Positions 26,761 through 35,926 of a stretch of DNA of 58,607 nt are shown here, piece after piece. Source of the DNA: Akkermansiaceae bacterium (GTDB lineage: Bacteria > Verrucomicrobiota > Verrucomicrobiia > Verrucomicrobiales > Akkermansiaceae); contig JANYEC010000037.1 of assembly GCA_025363295.1 (NCBI GenBank), positions 1 to 58,607 of the forward strand, written 5' to 3'. Below the pieces are notes generated by a model. It ran no database searches. It was given only the letters and a program-made list of their open reading frames with translations, and had not been told where the DNA came from. A program made the position numbers and the translations under genes. Positions within the stretch are counted from its first letter, which is position 1; each line of letters begins with the position of its first letter.

Positions 26761-27003
26761 GATTTACGGGGTTGCTGACGAGCCGATTTGAACAAATGCA
26801 CCGAGGGATGCAACTCACTAATAAGGGCTGGGAAAAAGAGTGGATTTGAAAATCTGTTAGAAACAAGCGTTGTAAATCTGAATGCCACGACAGGCGGGTT
26901 CTCGCATAAGTGTTAAAAACTGTCATTTCCATCTGCTAGGAGAAGCTGAAAAATTAACAGCGCGGGGTAGACGTTGGGCGGGGCGCAGTTGTAGTCTTCG
27001 TGC

Positions 27004-28008
27004 GTGCTTCCTTGGTTTTCCAATAACTCATTCCCGCTTTACCTTGCGCCGATGGCGGGGGTGACGGATGTGATTTTCCGTCAGATCTGCAAGGAGCTGG
27101 GGGCGGATGTGATGGTGACGGAGTTTGTGTCCGCGGAGGGGATCATGCAGGCGGATGAGCGGACGCGGAAATACACGGAGTTTTCTGAGAAACAGCGGCC
27201 GGTAGGGGTGCAGCTTTTCGGGGCGGACGGGGTGAGGATGGGGGAAGCGGCTCGCAAGATCATCGACAAGGGATTGGCGGGTAGGACGCCGGATTTCATC
27301 GATATTAATTTTGGCTGCCCCGTGAACAAGGTGGTGGCGCGGAATGGTGGTTCATCGCTGCTACGAGATTGCCCGGTGCTGGCAGAGGTGGCGTCCGGCG
27401 TGGTGAGGGCGGTGGGCGCTGACGTGCCGGTGACGGCGAAGATGCGGATCGGCTGGGATGCGGACTCTGTGAATGCGGTGGAAGTGGCGAAAATTCTTGA
27501 AGACAGCGGGATGCAGGCGATCGCCGTGCATGGCCGGACGCGGGCGCAGGGCTACGGCGGCGAGGCGGACTGGAACGTGATCGATGCCGTGGCGAGGGCG
27601 GTTTCCATTCCGGTAATCGGTAATGGCGACATTCATTGTGGGGCGGATGTGCTGCGGCGGAAGAGCGAGACGGCGGTGTCTGGCGTGATGATCGGCCGCG
27701 CGGCGATGCAGAACCCGTGGGTATTTCGTGAGGCAAAACATTTTCTGGAAACGGGCGCACTGGTACCAGAAATCGGCATGGAAGAGCGCTGGGACTTGGT
27801 GCTCCGTCACTGCAATCTCGCGGTGGAAAGCCGCCGGAATGGTGATGAAAAACAAACCCTAACAGCGATGCGCTCGCGTTTAATGGCGTATTGCAAAGGC
27901 TTCCCGGGGGCGAAGGAACTGCGGGGTAAACTGTGTCACGTCTCTTCTATCAGTGAGGTGGAGGACCTCGCGGCTTGCTCCATGGGAAAAGCGGAGGTGG
28001 CGGAGTAA
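27004..28008 (+). CDS. dusB: tRNA-dihydrouridine synthase, DusB type
   Basis: A 334-residue flavoenzyme that reduces uridines in the tRNA D-loop with NADPH and FMN. The N-terminal TIM barrel starts PLYLAPMAGVTDVIFR. The catalytic Cys105 is in INFGCPVNKV, Lys146 in TAKMRIGW, and the FMN-binding VHGRTRAQGY, VIGNGDI and GVMIGRAAMQNPW blocks follow. The C-terminal helical tRNA-binding domain contains MRSRLMAYCKGFPGAK. The GTG at 27004 is the only start that keeps the N-terminal strand intact. It precedes moaA by 58 bases on the same strand and may be cotranscribed with it. Confidence 0.92.
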   Translation: MLPWFSNNSFPLYLAPMAGVTDVIFRQICKELGADVMVTEFVSAEGIMQADERTRKYTEFSEKQRPVGVQLFGADGVRMGEAARKIIDKGLAGRTPDFIDINFGCPVNKVVARNGGSSLLRDCPVLAEVASGVVRAVGADVPVTAKMRIGWDADSVNAVEVAKILEDSGMQAIAVHGRTRAQGYGGEADWNVIDAVARAVSIPVIGNGDIHCGADVLRRKSETAVSGVMIGRAAMQNPWVFREAKHFLETGALVPEIGMEERWDLVLRHCNLAVESRRNGDEKQTLTAMRSRLMAYCKGFPGAKELRGKLCHVSSISEVEDLAACSMGKAEVAE

Positions 28009-28066
28009 TGAGACCGCCTGCGTCATTCCGGTTGCGAACCAAAGAGGATCGTCCATTATTCCCGCA

Positions 28067-29068
28067 ATGAGTTTACCGATGGATTTATTAGGCCGAGGCC
28101 TGCGAGATTTGCGAATCTCAGTGACGGATCGGTGTAATTTTCGCTGTCGTTATTGCATGCCCGTCGAGGTTTTCGGCCCAGGGTATTCGTTCATGCCGCG
28201 CGAGGACCTGCTGACATTTGAAGAAATCCTGAGTTTAGTTAGAGTCCTCGTTCCGCTAGGTGTGGAAAAAATTCGACTAACAGGTGGTGAGCCACTGATG
28301 CGCCGGGGCCTTGAAGATTTGGTGGCGATGATTGCGGCGGTGGATGGGGTGAAGGACATCGCAATGACGACGAACGGCGTTTTGTTAGCGCATCATGCAG
28401 AAGCCCTTGCTCTTGCTGGGCTAAACCGGGTGACGGTGAGTCTGGATGCACTGGATTCTGAAATTTTCGCCAAGATGAACGGGATCGGTGCAAAAGTGGA
28501 ACGCGTCTTGGCCGGAATCGAAGCGGCGAAAACCTTCGGCCTGCCGGTCAAAGTAAATGCCGTAATCCAACGCGGCGTGAACGAAGGTGAAATTCTTCCG
28601 CTCGCGAGATGGGCCAGGCGGGCGAGCGTGGATCTTCGTTATATCGAATACATGGACGTCGGCGAAACTAACGGATGGAAGCTTGATGAAGTCGTTTCCG
28701 GTGCGGAAATTTTAGAAATTCTCTCGAAGGAATTTGGACTGGTGAAGCGTGAGGCCGCTTATCGGGGAGAGGTTGCTGCCCACTGGCGCCACGCGGACGG
28801 GGCGGAGGAGATCGGCTTGATTCAATCGGTCACCCAACCTTTTTGCCGGGATTGTCAGCGACTGAGGCTTTCGGCAGATGGGAAAATTTTCACCTGCTTG
28901 TTTGCCACGAGCGGGCACGATCTGCGTGGTGTGTTGCGCAGCGGCATGACTCCGGCAGCGCTTCAGCAGATGGTGCGTGCAATGTGGGAAGTTCGCACAG
29001 ACCGCTACTCCGAGGAAAGATGCCTTGTCGATCAGCCAAAGGCGGAAATGAGCTACCTCGGTGGTTGA
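28067..29068 (+). CDS. moaA: GTP 3',8-cyclase, molybdenum cofactor biosynthesis protein A
   Basis: A 333-residue radical-SAM enzyme for the first step of molybdopterin synthesis. The SAM [4Fe-4S] cluster ligands are CNFRCRYC (Cys23, Cys27, Cys30), and the GTP-binding C-terminal cluster uses CRDCQRLRLSADGKIFTC. The sequence ends in the double glycine GG that is essential in MoaA. The ATG at 28067 puts the radical-SAM motif at the expected distance. It converges on a nitrate-type transport operon; nitrate reductases need this cofactor, so the neighbourhood is consistent with nitrate assimilation, although no reductase or other moa gene is in the window. Confidence 0.93.
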   Translation: MSLPMDLLGRGLRDLRISVTDRCNFRCRYCMPVEVFGPGYSFMPREDLLTFEEILSLVRVLVPLGVEKIRLTGGEPLMRRGLEDLVAMIAAVDGVKDIAMTTNGVLLAHHAEALALAGLNRVTVSLDALDSEIFAKMNGIGAKVERVLAGIEAAKTFGLPVKVNAVIQRGVNEGEILPLARWARRASVDLRYIEYMDVGETNGWKLDEVVSGAEILEILSKEFGLVKREAAYRGEVAAHWRHADGAEEIGLIQSVTQPFCRDCQRLRLSADGKIFTCLFATSGHDLRGVLRSGMTPAALQQMVRAMWEVRTDRYSEERCLVDQPKAEMSYLGG

Positions 29069-29091
29069 GCCTTGCGCGGGAACTTGAGATC

Positions 29092-29973
29092 CTACTGCGT
29101 GGATGTTACCGCCGCGACGGGCGATTCATACTTGCAGGCAACGGTTTCTGTTTCCTCAGAACGCGGGGTTTTGATGCGGCTGGGACGGATGTGCGATCGC
29201 TCGTTCAAGAAGGTGAGCAGGTGATTGCGAATTTCCATATAGCGTGGATCCGTTAGGACTTCCGCGCGGATGCGTGGGCGGGCGAAGGGGATTGTGAGGA
29301 TATCGCCGACTTCGGCCTCCGGGCCATCGCTCATCATGACGACGCGGTCGGAGAGGAAAATCGCTTCATCCACATCGTGGGTGACCATGAGCGTCGTGAG
29401 TTTATTCCGCCGCCAAAGCTCTAACAATACTTCTTGAAGTTCGATCTTTGTTAGGGAGTCCAACATGCCAAACGGTTCATCGAGCAAGAGCATCTTGGGT
29501 TGAAGCGCGAAGGCGCGGGCGATGCCGACACGTTGGCACATGCCTTGGGAAAGCTCGCGGGGGAACTTGTGCATCGCATTTCCAAGTCCGACGACGGAAA
29601 GATAGTATTCTGCTAGTTCACGACGTTCCACTTTCGGAGCGTTAAAATAAACTTGGTTCACGCCGAGCATCACATTTTCAAAGGCACTCAACCAAGGCAA
29701 TAGGCAAGGGGATTGGAAAACGACGCCACGGTCTGGGCCGGCTTCGTTGGTTTCGCGCCCGGCTAGAATCATCGAGCCTTCGGTGGCATCCGTTAGTCCG
29801 GCGACCATGGAAAGCACAGTGGATTTTCCGCAGCCCGAGTGGCCGATGAGGGTGACGAATTCTCCTTTGGCGAGGTTGAGGTTGAAATCTCTAACGATGA
29901 CGGCCGGACCTTTGGGAGTCGGGTAGGCTTTGGAGAGTTTGAAAAGCTCGAGAATGGGTGCGAGAGGGGTCAT
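29092..29973 (-). CDS. nrtD: nitrate/nitrite-type ABC transporter, second ATPase (NrtD-like)
   Basis: A 293-residue ABC ATPase: Walker [11 protein letters not shown]-loop [12 protein letters not shown], signature [13 protein letters not shown], Walker [13 protein letters not shown] and switch His in VTHDVDE. It belongs to the nitrate/sulfonate/taurine (NitT/TauT) group. Its start overlaps the end of the preceding ATPase gene by four bases (ATGA), showing translational coupling. The C-terminal 40 residues ([24 protein letters not shown]) lie outside the ATPase fold. With the NrtC-like subunit it would drive uptake through the NrtB channel. Cyanate or bicarbonate are possible alternative substrates in this subfamily. 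Confidence 0.88.
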   Translation of the reverse strand: MTPLAPILELFKLSKAYPTPKGPAVIVRDFNLNLAKGEFVTLIGHSGCGKSTVLSMVAGLTDATEGSMILAGRETNEAGPDRGVVFQSPCLLPWLSAFENVMLGVNQVYFNAPKVERRELAEYYLSVVGLGNAMHKFPRELSQGMCQRVGIARAFALQPKMLLLDEPFGMLDSLTKIELQEVLLELWRRNKLTTLMVTHDVDEAIFLSDRVVMMSDGPEAEVGDILTIPFARPRIRAEVLTDPRYMEIRNHLLTFLNERSHIRPSRIKTPRSEETETVACKYESPVAAVTSTQ

Positions 29974-30893
29974 GACGCTTCGATTTTGAGTTCTTCCCGC
30001 TCAAGCTTGGAGCGGCGACGTGGTTCAGCTTTTCCGAATTGGATGCGCTTGATTGATAGATCTTCCGGTAGGATATCCGGTGCGGAGAGCCGTTTCGTGA
30101 TGGTGGGATTGCTGTCGCGTTTGGCGTCTAACAAAGTATTCACGAGTTGGAGCTTCAGGGCCTTAAACTCAGTGGTGTGGAGGAGCTCACTGCGCAAACG
30201 CGGGCGTGTCATGCTCACCTTCATTTCTGCACCGAGTGTCGCACCATCGCGGCCTGGTAGAAGTGGGATGACGCGGTCTGCGACAAGCAGCGCTTCGTCT
30301 GGATCGTTGGTGATCCAAATGACCGTGGTGCGGTTTTTCTCCCAGATATCGGCGATTTCATCCTGCAAGGTGGCGCGGGTGAGGGCATCGAGCGCGGAGA
30401 GCGGTTCATCTAGCAGGAGAACTTTGGGGTTCGCGGCCAAGGTGCGTGCCACGGAAACGCGCTGCCTCATGCCACCGGAGAGTTCGCGCGGGAGTTTGCC
30501 GGAAGCCGGAGTGAGCTTCACCATGTCGATGTATTTGGCGGCGCAATCTGCCCGTTCATTTTCAGACATGGCCGGGAAAATTTGGTCCACGGCGAGACGC
30601 ACGTTTTCTGTGACGGTGAGCCATGGGAGCAGTGAGTAGTTTTGGAAAACAATGCCGCGCTCGGGGCCGGGACCGGTGATGAGTTCGCCATCCATTTTTG
30701 CCGTGCCGGTGTCTGGCTTGAGAAGGCCGGAGATGAGATTGATGAGCGTGCTCTTGCCGCTGCCGGAGTAGCCGATGATCGAAACGAAATCGCCTTCTTC
30801 GACGGTGAGGTTGATATCCGTCAGGATCGCCGTGCGTTCATGCGGCAGGCCGAAGCTTTTGGAGGCACCGTTGAGTTCGAGGATGGGTGGCAT
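29970..30893 (-). CDS. nrtC: nitrate/nitrite-type ABC transporter, first ATPase (NrtC-like)
   Basis: A 307-residue ABC ATPase with Walker [11 protein letters not shown]-loop [12 protein letters not shown], signature [13 protein letters not shown] and Walker [13 protein letters not shown], followed by [11 protein letters not shown]. Cyanobacterial NrtC carries an extra C-terminal solute-binding domain; this protein lacks it and has only a short basic tail ([18 protein letters not shown]), so nitrate feedback through that domain is absent. It lies 39 bases after the permease gene and overlaps the next ATPase gene. Two non-identical ATPases is the usual layout for Nrt-type transporters. Confidence 0.88.
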   Translation of the reverse strand: MPPILELNGASKSFGLPHERTAILTDINLTVEEGDFVSIIGYSGSGKSTLINLISGLLKPDTGTAKMDGELITGPGPERGIVFQNYSLLPWLTVTENVRLAVDQIFPAMSENERADCAAKYIDMVKLTPASGKLPRELSGGMRQRVSVARTLAANPKVLLLDEPLSALDALTRATLQDEIADIWEKNRTTVIWITNDPDEALLVADRVIPLLPGRDGATLGAEMKVSMTRPRLRSELLHTTEFKALKLQLVNTLLDAKRDSNPTITKRLSAPDILPEDLSIKRIQFGKAEPRRRSKLEREELKIEAS

Positions 30894-30932
30894 GGGGTGT
30901 GAAATTTAGTTGAACAGGCAGAAGTGCTTGTG

Positions 30933-31817
30933 TCACGCGGAGCGGAAGCGTCCTTCGATGAGGCTCATCATGCGATCCAAAATATACCCAATAAATCCGA
31001 TGGTTAGAATTGATAGGATGATGTGGGCGTAGCTGTTTGCATTGTATTGTTGCCAGAGAAAGCCTCCAACGCCAGGCTTGCCGATGAGCATTTCCACGGC
31101 AACGATCACCAACCAGGCAATTCCCAATGAGAGGCGGAAACCCGTAAACATATAGGGTAGCGCGGAGGGGATGAGGATCTTGAACAAGGTCTTGGGCTTG
31201 GAAAGTTTCAGCACCTTTGCGACATTGAGATAATCTTGTGGCACGGCCCTAACACCAACGGCAGTATTTAATACGGTGGGCCACATCGCGCAGATCGCGA
31301 TGGTGAAAAGCGCGGCGGCATCTGAAGTTCCGAATGTGGTGCGTCCGGTGGAATCGACCACCTTGAGTCCGCTGAATAGCACCATGCCGAGAGGCAGCCA
31401 CGCGAGCGGGGAGACGGGACGCAGAATCTGGATGATCGGGTCGAAGGCGCGGGTGAAGTTTTTGGAAAGTCCTAGGAAAAATCCGATAGGCGTGCCTAGC
31501 AGAAGTGCGATGGCGTAGCCTTGTGCAACAAGCTTGAGTGAGAGCCAAGCGAAGCGAAGGATACCTTGGTCGAGTTCACCGCGTTTGGCGAAGGGCTCGA
31601 CGATGTAGGGTTTGCTAGCGGTCCAAGTTTCCGCAGGTGAGGGGAGATTTTTAGAAAGACCGAAGCGTTCAGTTTTAGTCACTTTGTCGCCCCAGTCATC
31701 CACGGAGACAGTGGTCTTACCGTGACCGGCGATGAGTGCCCAACCACCGAGGCAGATAAGCAAGGCGATGACGGGAAGAAGGATGGCGTCGAGCTTGAGT
31801 TGGTAGAAGAATTTCAT
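30933..31817 (-). CDS. nrtB: nitrate/nitrite-type ABC transporter permease (NrtB-like)
   Basis: A 294-residue inner-membrane channel subunit of the BPD_transp_1 type. A hydrophobic N-terminal helix (AILLPVIALLICLGGWALIAG) is followed by a periplasmic stretch of about 65 residues and five or more helices. The ATPase-contact EAA loop reads VRAVPQDYLNVAKVLKLSKPKTL followed by ILIPSALPYMFTG. The closing GYILDRMMSLIEGR is common in NitT/TauT permeases. It is separated from the binding-protein gene by 95 bases with two stable hairpins, and followed by the ATPase genes. Confidence 0.9.
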   Translation of the reverse strand: MKFFYQLKLDAILLPVIALLICLGGWALIAGHGKTTVSVDDWGDKVTKTERFGLSKNLPSPAETWTASKPYIVEPFAKRGELDQGILRFAWLSLKLVAQGYAIALLLGTPIGFFLGLSKNFTRAFDPIIQILRPVSPLAWLPLGMVLFSGLKVVDSTGRTTFGTSDAAALFTIAICAMWPTVLNTAVGVRAVPQDYLNVAKVLKLSKPKTLFKILIPSALPYMFTGFRLSLGIAWLVIVAVEMLIGKPGVGGFLWQQYNANSYAHIILSILTIGFIGYILDRMMSLIEGRFRSA

Positions 31818-31847
31818 GGGATCAAGTCGTAGATTTGATAGGGAAGT

Positions 31848-31902
31848 GGGGCGGACCGGTTTAGCGATCCGCCCCGGAATTCGCGCGGAATAAATTCCGC
31901 GC
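31848..31902 (-). promoter_or_regulatory. two consecutive hairpins between nrtA and nrtB
   Basis: First hairpin: GGGGCGGA (31848-31855) pairs perfectly with TCCGCCCC (31868-31875) around 12 bases. Second: GCGCGGAAT (31883-31891) pairs perfectly with ATTCCGCGC (31894-31902) around AA. They sit directly after the binding-protein gene. By analogy with other ABC operons they would partly terminate or protect the upstream mRNA, giving more binding protein than membrane subunits. Confidence 0.7.
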
Positions 31903-31912
31903 TTTAGTTGTG

Positions 31913-33199
31913 TTAGCCTTTGAGTGTTTTGATAGCGAATGACTTGGCATAGGTTTCCATGTCGCCTGTTGGATCGAACACAGAACCGTCGAAAAAGGTC
32001 TCCTTTGCCGTGCTTTTGCCACCATGAGTATAACCGATTTCCTTCATGGCTTCCTCATAGATGTCCGCACGCATGACTTGCTTTGCCACGCCTTCGTAAT
32101 CAGGAGCGCCATCGGTGAAGCCCCAACGGCGGAGCTGAGTGAGCCACCACTTGCCGTATTTGAGTTGTGGGTAGTTACAATTCCGATCGCTGAAAATCAT
32201 GTAGTTCGGATCGCGGATTTTACGGCCATCACCCATATCATACTTCCCTTCCAAGCGAGGAAGGATCGCTTCCGGTGGGCAGTTGATATAGGTCGGGGCG
32301 CTGACGATTTTGGCTTGTTCCGCGCGATTGGCCATGACGTCTAACCAGACGCTGGCTTCGTGAAGGGCCTTGAGTACGGCTTTGACGGTCTTTGGATTTT
32401 TCGCGGCGAACTCTTCGGTAAATGCACAGACTTTTTCCGGATGATCTTTCCAAATGTCCTGAGTGTTAGTGGCGGTGAAGCCGATATCGTCCTTGAGGGT
32501 CTTTGCATTCCATGGCTCGCCGACGCAAAAGCCATCCATTTTTCCTGCCTGCATGTTAGCCACCATCTGCGGTGGTGGAATGGTGATGAGAGTAATGTCT
32601 GCCTCTGCGCCCGCAGCGTTTCCTGGATTGATGCCGCCAGCGGCGAGCCAATAGCGGAGCCACATGGCATGAGTGCCCGGCGGGAAAGTCATCGCAAAAG
32701 ACATAGGCGTGCCTGCTGCTTTGGCGGCATCGACGAGTGGTTTCAGCGCCTTTGGATCAGCAGCGACTTTACCTTTAAGGCTGTTAGCAAGACTGATGGA
32801 CTGGCCATTGCGGTTGAGAAGCCATGGCGCGATCATCGGCTTCTTCGGCGCTCCACCGAGGCCCATGGTTGAGGCGATGGGCATGCCTAGCAGCATGTGG
32901 GTAGCTTGAATGTCACCGTTAGAAAGTGAATCACGAATGGCGGCCCAACTCGCGCCTTTAGTGACCGTGGAGTTAATTCCATATTTCTTGAAGAGTCCTT
33001 TTTCGTGCGCGATGATGATGGGCGAGCAGTCTGTCAGCGCGATGATGCCGAAATTCACATTGGGTGATTCCGGTGCATCGCTGGCCGTTTGAGCACCGAG
33101 CCAACCGGTGGGGAGCCCGGTGGCAAGCAGTCCGAGAGCAGTGGTCTTGGTGGATACGGAGAGAAATTTCCGGCGGGATAGTGAGTGGTTTGGTTCCAT
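31913..33199 (-). CDS. nrtA: nitrate/nitrite-type ABC transporter substrate-binding protein (NrtA-like)
   Basis: A 428-residue periplasmic binding protein with a twin-arginine signal (SRRKFLSVSTKTTALGLLATGLP). The fold begins VNFGIIALTDCSPIIIAHEKGLFKKYG; the NrtA/CmpA blocks GASWAAIRDSLSNGDIQATH, FCVGEPWNAKTLKD and CNYPQLKYGKWWLTQLRRWG are clear. Nitrate- and bicarbonate-binding relatives share these blocks, so the ligand cannot be fixed from sequence, but adjacent moaA and a NasS-like sensor favour nitrate or nitrite. First gene of the transport operon proper, 107 bases after the NasS-like gene on the same strand. Confidence 0.9.
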   Translation of the reverse strand: MEPNHSLSRRKFLSVSTKTTALGLLATGLPTGWLGAQTASDAPESPNVNFGIIALTDCSPIIIAHEKGLFKKYGINSTVTKGASWAAIRDSLSNGDIQATHMLLGMPIASTMGLGGAPKKPMIAPWLLNRNGQSISLANSLKGKVAADPKALKPLVDAAKAAGTPMSFAMTFPPGTHAMWLRYWLAAGGINPGNAAGAEADITLITIPPPQMVANMQAGKMDGFCVGEPWNAKTLKDDIGFTATNTQDIWKDHPEKVCAFTEEFAAKNPKTVKAVLKALHEASVWLDVMANRAEQAKIVSAPTYINCPPEAILPRLEGKYDMGDGRKIRDPNYMIFSDRNCNYPQLKYGKWWLTQLRRWGFTDGAPDYEGVAKQVMRADIYEEAMKEIGYTHGGKSTAKETFFDGSVFDPTGDMETYAKSFAIKTLKG

Positions 33200-33306
33200 G
33201 GTCGAGTGTGGTTAAGTTGGAATGGAATAGAGCGGTAAGGGTGCCAACAGGAGTTTCCGTGTCAGTGATTTGGCGTATGTTATTTCATCTGCATGATGAA
33301 GTTGAC

Positions 33307-34347
33307 TCATGCGTCTTGAGTGCAATGTGCGGCGGCATGAAAAATATCCTCCCGATAGATTCGAGAAATCGAGCCACAGGTAACATCCGGGAGGATTCCG
33401 ATGCCGCGCATGCCAGCCAGCACCCATGAAGCTTTTTCAACGGTCGGACAATTGACTGATTCACCGTGGAATAGGTAAAATGAGGAGGCCGATATGGATC
33501 CTATTCCTGTATTGAATTGGCTCCCGAGGCTGTTGCGAAGTACCTCTGGCGATGCCCCGATATATTCCTTCATTGCTAGAATGGATACGAGTTCGCTTCT
33601 GAAATTTGTGTCTTGGCACAGCTGGCAAGACTCGAGGAGAGCGGCGACGAGGGCGATGGTTTCGTCCTTCCGCTCATGAATGAATTTCCCGGCTAACAAC
33701 AAGACTTTCTCCGGATGCCCAAAAGAAAGGTCTGCCGAAGTCGCAGGGCACCATCCCGTGCCAGCCATAATCGCTTCGGAGTTCCATGGCTCGCCCACGC
33801 AGTAGCCATCGATGTGCCCCGCCTTGAGGTGACGAGCCATGAGGGGAGGTGGCAGGAAAATAATTTCTGCGTTAGAGGGACTGCTTAGGCCGTTTCGCTT
33901 CAGCCATTGATGGAGTAAAATATGGTGAGATGAGAAACGGTGTGTCGCGGCGAGTGTGAACGGGCGGTCCTTCTTCCAGTGATTTGTTAGGTAATCTTGC
34001 AAACCTTCGCCCCTGCCGATTTCCGAATGTTTGAACTCGGAGGAGAGCGTGATCGCATTTCCGTGGAGATTGAGAATCAGCGGAACGGCGACTTCGCAAC
34101 GCAGCTCGCTGAAGCCCATGCCCAACGCGAACGCAATGCCTGCGATGGATTGCGCTCCCTCCAGATCACCGTAAAACATTTTATCCCGCACACTGGCCCA
34201 GCCTAACTCGCGCGACAATACCACTTGCAATCCATAGCGGTCAAAGATGCCTGTTTCCTGTGCGACTGCAATCGGTGCACAGTCGCATAAGGGGACAAAG
34301 CCTAGCCGAATGGGAAAGGGTTTTCGTAAGCCTTGCAACGCGTCCAT
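33307..34347 (-). CDS. nasS: cytoplasmic NrtA-like solute sensor (NasS-like)
   Basis: A 346-residue protein of the NrtA/CmpA fold but without any signal peptide: it starts MDALQGLRKPFPIRLGFVPLCDCAPIAVAQETGIFDRYG, so the binding fold begins at once and the product should stay in the cytoplasm. It has the matching GWASVRDKMFYGDLEGAQ and YCVGEPWNSEAIM blocks. In proteobacteria such a protein, NasS, binds nitrate and releases the RNA-binding antiterminator NasT. Here no NasT (ANTAR) gene is adjacent; instead a LysR gene is divergent. It probably senses nitrate/nitrite for this operon. An alternative is that it is a transporter component that lost its signal, but the family logic favours a sensor. 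Confidence 0.75.
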   Translation of the reverse strand: MDALQGLRKPFPIRLGFVPLCDCAPIAVAQETGIFDRYGLQVVLSRELGWASVRDKMFYGDLEGAQSIAGIAFALGMGFSELRCEVAVPLILNLHGNAITLSSEFKHSEIGRGEGLQDYLTNHWKKDRPFTLAATHRFSSHHILLHQWLKRNGLSSPSNAEIIFLPPPLMARHLKAGHIDGYCVGEPWNSEAIMAGTGWCPATSADLSFGHPEKVLLLAGKFIHERKDETIALVAALLESCQLCQDTNFRSELVSILAMKEYIGASPEVLRNSLGSQFNTGIGSISASSFYLFHGESVNCPTVEKASWVLAGMRGIGILPDVTCGSISRIYREDIFHAAAHCTQDA

Positions 34348-34370
34348 GCGGCTTTGTTAAGCGCGTTGGG

Positions 34371-34392
34371 TGCCAAAAGTGACATTTTGGCA
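34371..34392. promoter_or_regulatory. palindromic operator between the NasS-like and LysR genes
   Basis: TGCCAAAA (34371-34378) and TTTTGGCA (34385-34392) are perfect inverted 8-base arms around 6 bases. The site is 24 bases from the NasS-like start codon and 51 bases from the LysR start codon, a typical place for a LysR-type regulator that controls both its own gene and the divergent operon. Confidence 0.75.
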
Positions 34393-34442
34393 TAAGCCCT
34401 GCTCTTTCTCAAACGTGCTTTTGATGAAAGCCATTCATTATT

Positions 34443-35384
34443 ATGGACTGGGTTCCCGACTTGAGACAATTGAGGGCATTTGTTGCCGTGGCGGAGGAGG
34501 GGAGTTTCACACTCGCTGCTCGCCGAATCTTCGTTACTCAGTCGGCTGTTAGTCATTCCTTACGCACGCTTGAAGAACAACTCTCATGCCGGCTTCTGGA
34601 CCGTACGGGAAAACGGGTAGCGGTGACATCCGAAGGTGAAATGTTACTGAAGCGTTGTAAGCGGGTCATTTTCGAACTGGAGCAAGCAACCCGTGATCTT
34701 GATGGTTTAAGGCGCTGGGGCCAAACTCGCATTCGCATTGGCGCACCTCACACGCTTTGCCATGTTTTGATTCCATCGGTTCTGCGGGAATTTCGTGATT
34801 GTTTCCCGAGATGCGAACCTGTTATCGAAGCGGGCGATACCACCGGTCTGCTAGATCGTTTGACGGCCTCTGATCTGGACTTAGTCGTGGGCTTAAAACC
34901 CCGTGGTAAAAGTGACGAAGGATACCGCCCCATGTTTAGGGATCGCTTGGCATTTGTTGTTTCGCCGTTTCACCCATGGGCCATCGATCAGACGAACATC
35001 CTTTCCTCGATTCACGAGCATCAGTTTATCATTTATGCCAAAGCGACCGAGACGCATCGCTTAATCGAAGAATGGCTGGAACAAAAAGGTGGGCGCGGGA
35101 AAAAGCCGCTGGTGTTAGGTGACATGCAGGCGATCAAGGAAATGGCCAAACTCGGTATTGGTGTTGGAATCGTGGCACCGTGGGTGGCGATCCGTGAAAT
35201 CGAAGATGGAAGTTTGAAAGTCGTCGATATCGACGAGCCGGGAATCGAGCGCGAGTGGGGGGTCTTTTACTCACCGAAGCGTGAGCCCAGTCTGGTAGAG
35301 GAGGCGTTCATCGGTTTGTGCGAAATGGCGTTTGACGCGATGCCCGCCAATCCCAGCCTCGGTCGTTTCGCCGAGATTGGCTGA
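34443..35384 (+). CDS. LysR-family transcriptional regulator
   Basis: A 313-residue regulator. The N-terminal winged helix is LRQLRAFVAVAEEGSFTLAARRIFVTQSAVSHSLRTLEEQL (spread over residues 6-47), followed by the linker helix and a two-lobed effector domain (about 95-300) with TRIRIGAPHT and GDMQAIKEMAKLGIGVGIV. It is divergent from the NasS/Nrt operon, with a perfect palindrome in the 95-base gap. It is therefore the likely activator of nitrate uptake, comparable in role to NtcB of cyanobacteria. The effector is unknown; nitrite or a nitrogen-status metabolite are candidates. Confidence 0.88.
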   Translation: MDWVPDLRQLRAFVAVAEEGSFTLAARRIFVTQSAVSHSLRTLEEQLSCRLLDRTGKRVAVTSEGEMLLKRCKRVIFELEQATRDLDGLRRWGQTRIRIGAPHTLCHVLIPSVLREFRDCFPRCEPVIEAGDTTGLLDRLTASDLDLVVGLKPRGKSDEGYRPMFRDRLAFVVSPFHPWAIDQTNILSSIHEHQFIIYAKATETHRLIEEWLEQKGGRGKKPLVLGDMQAIKEMAKLGIGVGIVAPWVAIREIEDGSLKVVDIDEPGIEREWGVFYSPKREPSLVEEAFIGLCEMAFDAMPANPSLGRFAEIG

Positions 35385-35550
35385 GGCCCGGCGTGTTTTC
35401 ACGGAAGCATTTCGAGAGCAGCGTGACAATTTTAAGTGGTCCAGGAGTTTCATGGGAGAAGAGTGGATTTTCTCGTGCGGGTGGCTCAAGGTCCCTTCAG
35501 GCGAGTGTCCTTCATCTCATAGCGAGTCTCTCAGTCCGATCCAAGTCCTC

Positions 35551-35910
35551 ATGAAAAAATGCCCCTATTGCGCGGAAGAAATCCAGGATGAGGCGATCAA
35601 GTGCAAACACTGCCACGAGTTTCTTGATGAAACGCAGCGCCCGATTTCGCATGCGCCACCACCGCTGCCTAACACTCAAGAAAAAGCACTGCCGTTTTAT
35701 TTGAAGACGTCATTCGTCGTTCTGATGTTCCTCACCCTGCCTCCGGTAGCGTTGCCTTTGGTCTGGCTGCATCCTAAGTTACACCTTTTCTGGAAACTCG
35801 CGATCACCGCGGCAACCATAGGTTTCTGTTGGGTCACCTACATCGCGTTCAAAGGATTCATCCACCAGTTCGATGAAGCCACTGAGATGTTGAAAACGAT
35901 GAAGATCTAA
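35551..35910 (+). CDS. zinc-ribbon membrane protein
   Basis: A 119-residue protein. Residues 1-25 form a zinc ribbon with two CxxC knuckles (CPYCAEEI and CKHCHEFL). A Pro-rich linker (HAPPPLPNTQE) follows, then two hydrophobic helices (about 52-75 and 82-102) and a charged tail (HQFDEATEMLKTMKI). Such small zinc-ribbon/two-helix proteins are common and uncharacterised. The ATG at 35551 is directly before the first knuckle; upstream in-frame codons overlap the LysR gene and look noncoding. It converges on the pyruvate carboxylase gene with 16 bases between stops. Confidence 0.8.
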   Translation: MKKCPYCAEEIQDEAIKCKHCHEFLDETQRPISHAPPPLPNTQEKALPFYLKTSFVVLMFLTLPPVALPLVWLHPKLHLFWKLAITAATIGFCWVTYIAFKGFIHQFDEATEMLKTMKI

Positions 35911-35926
35911 TCACTTTGCGGATTTG

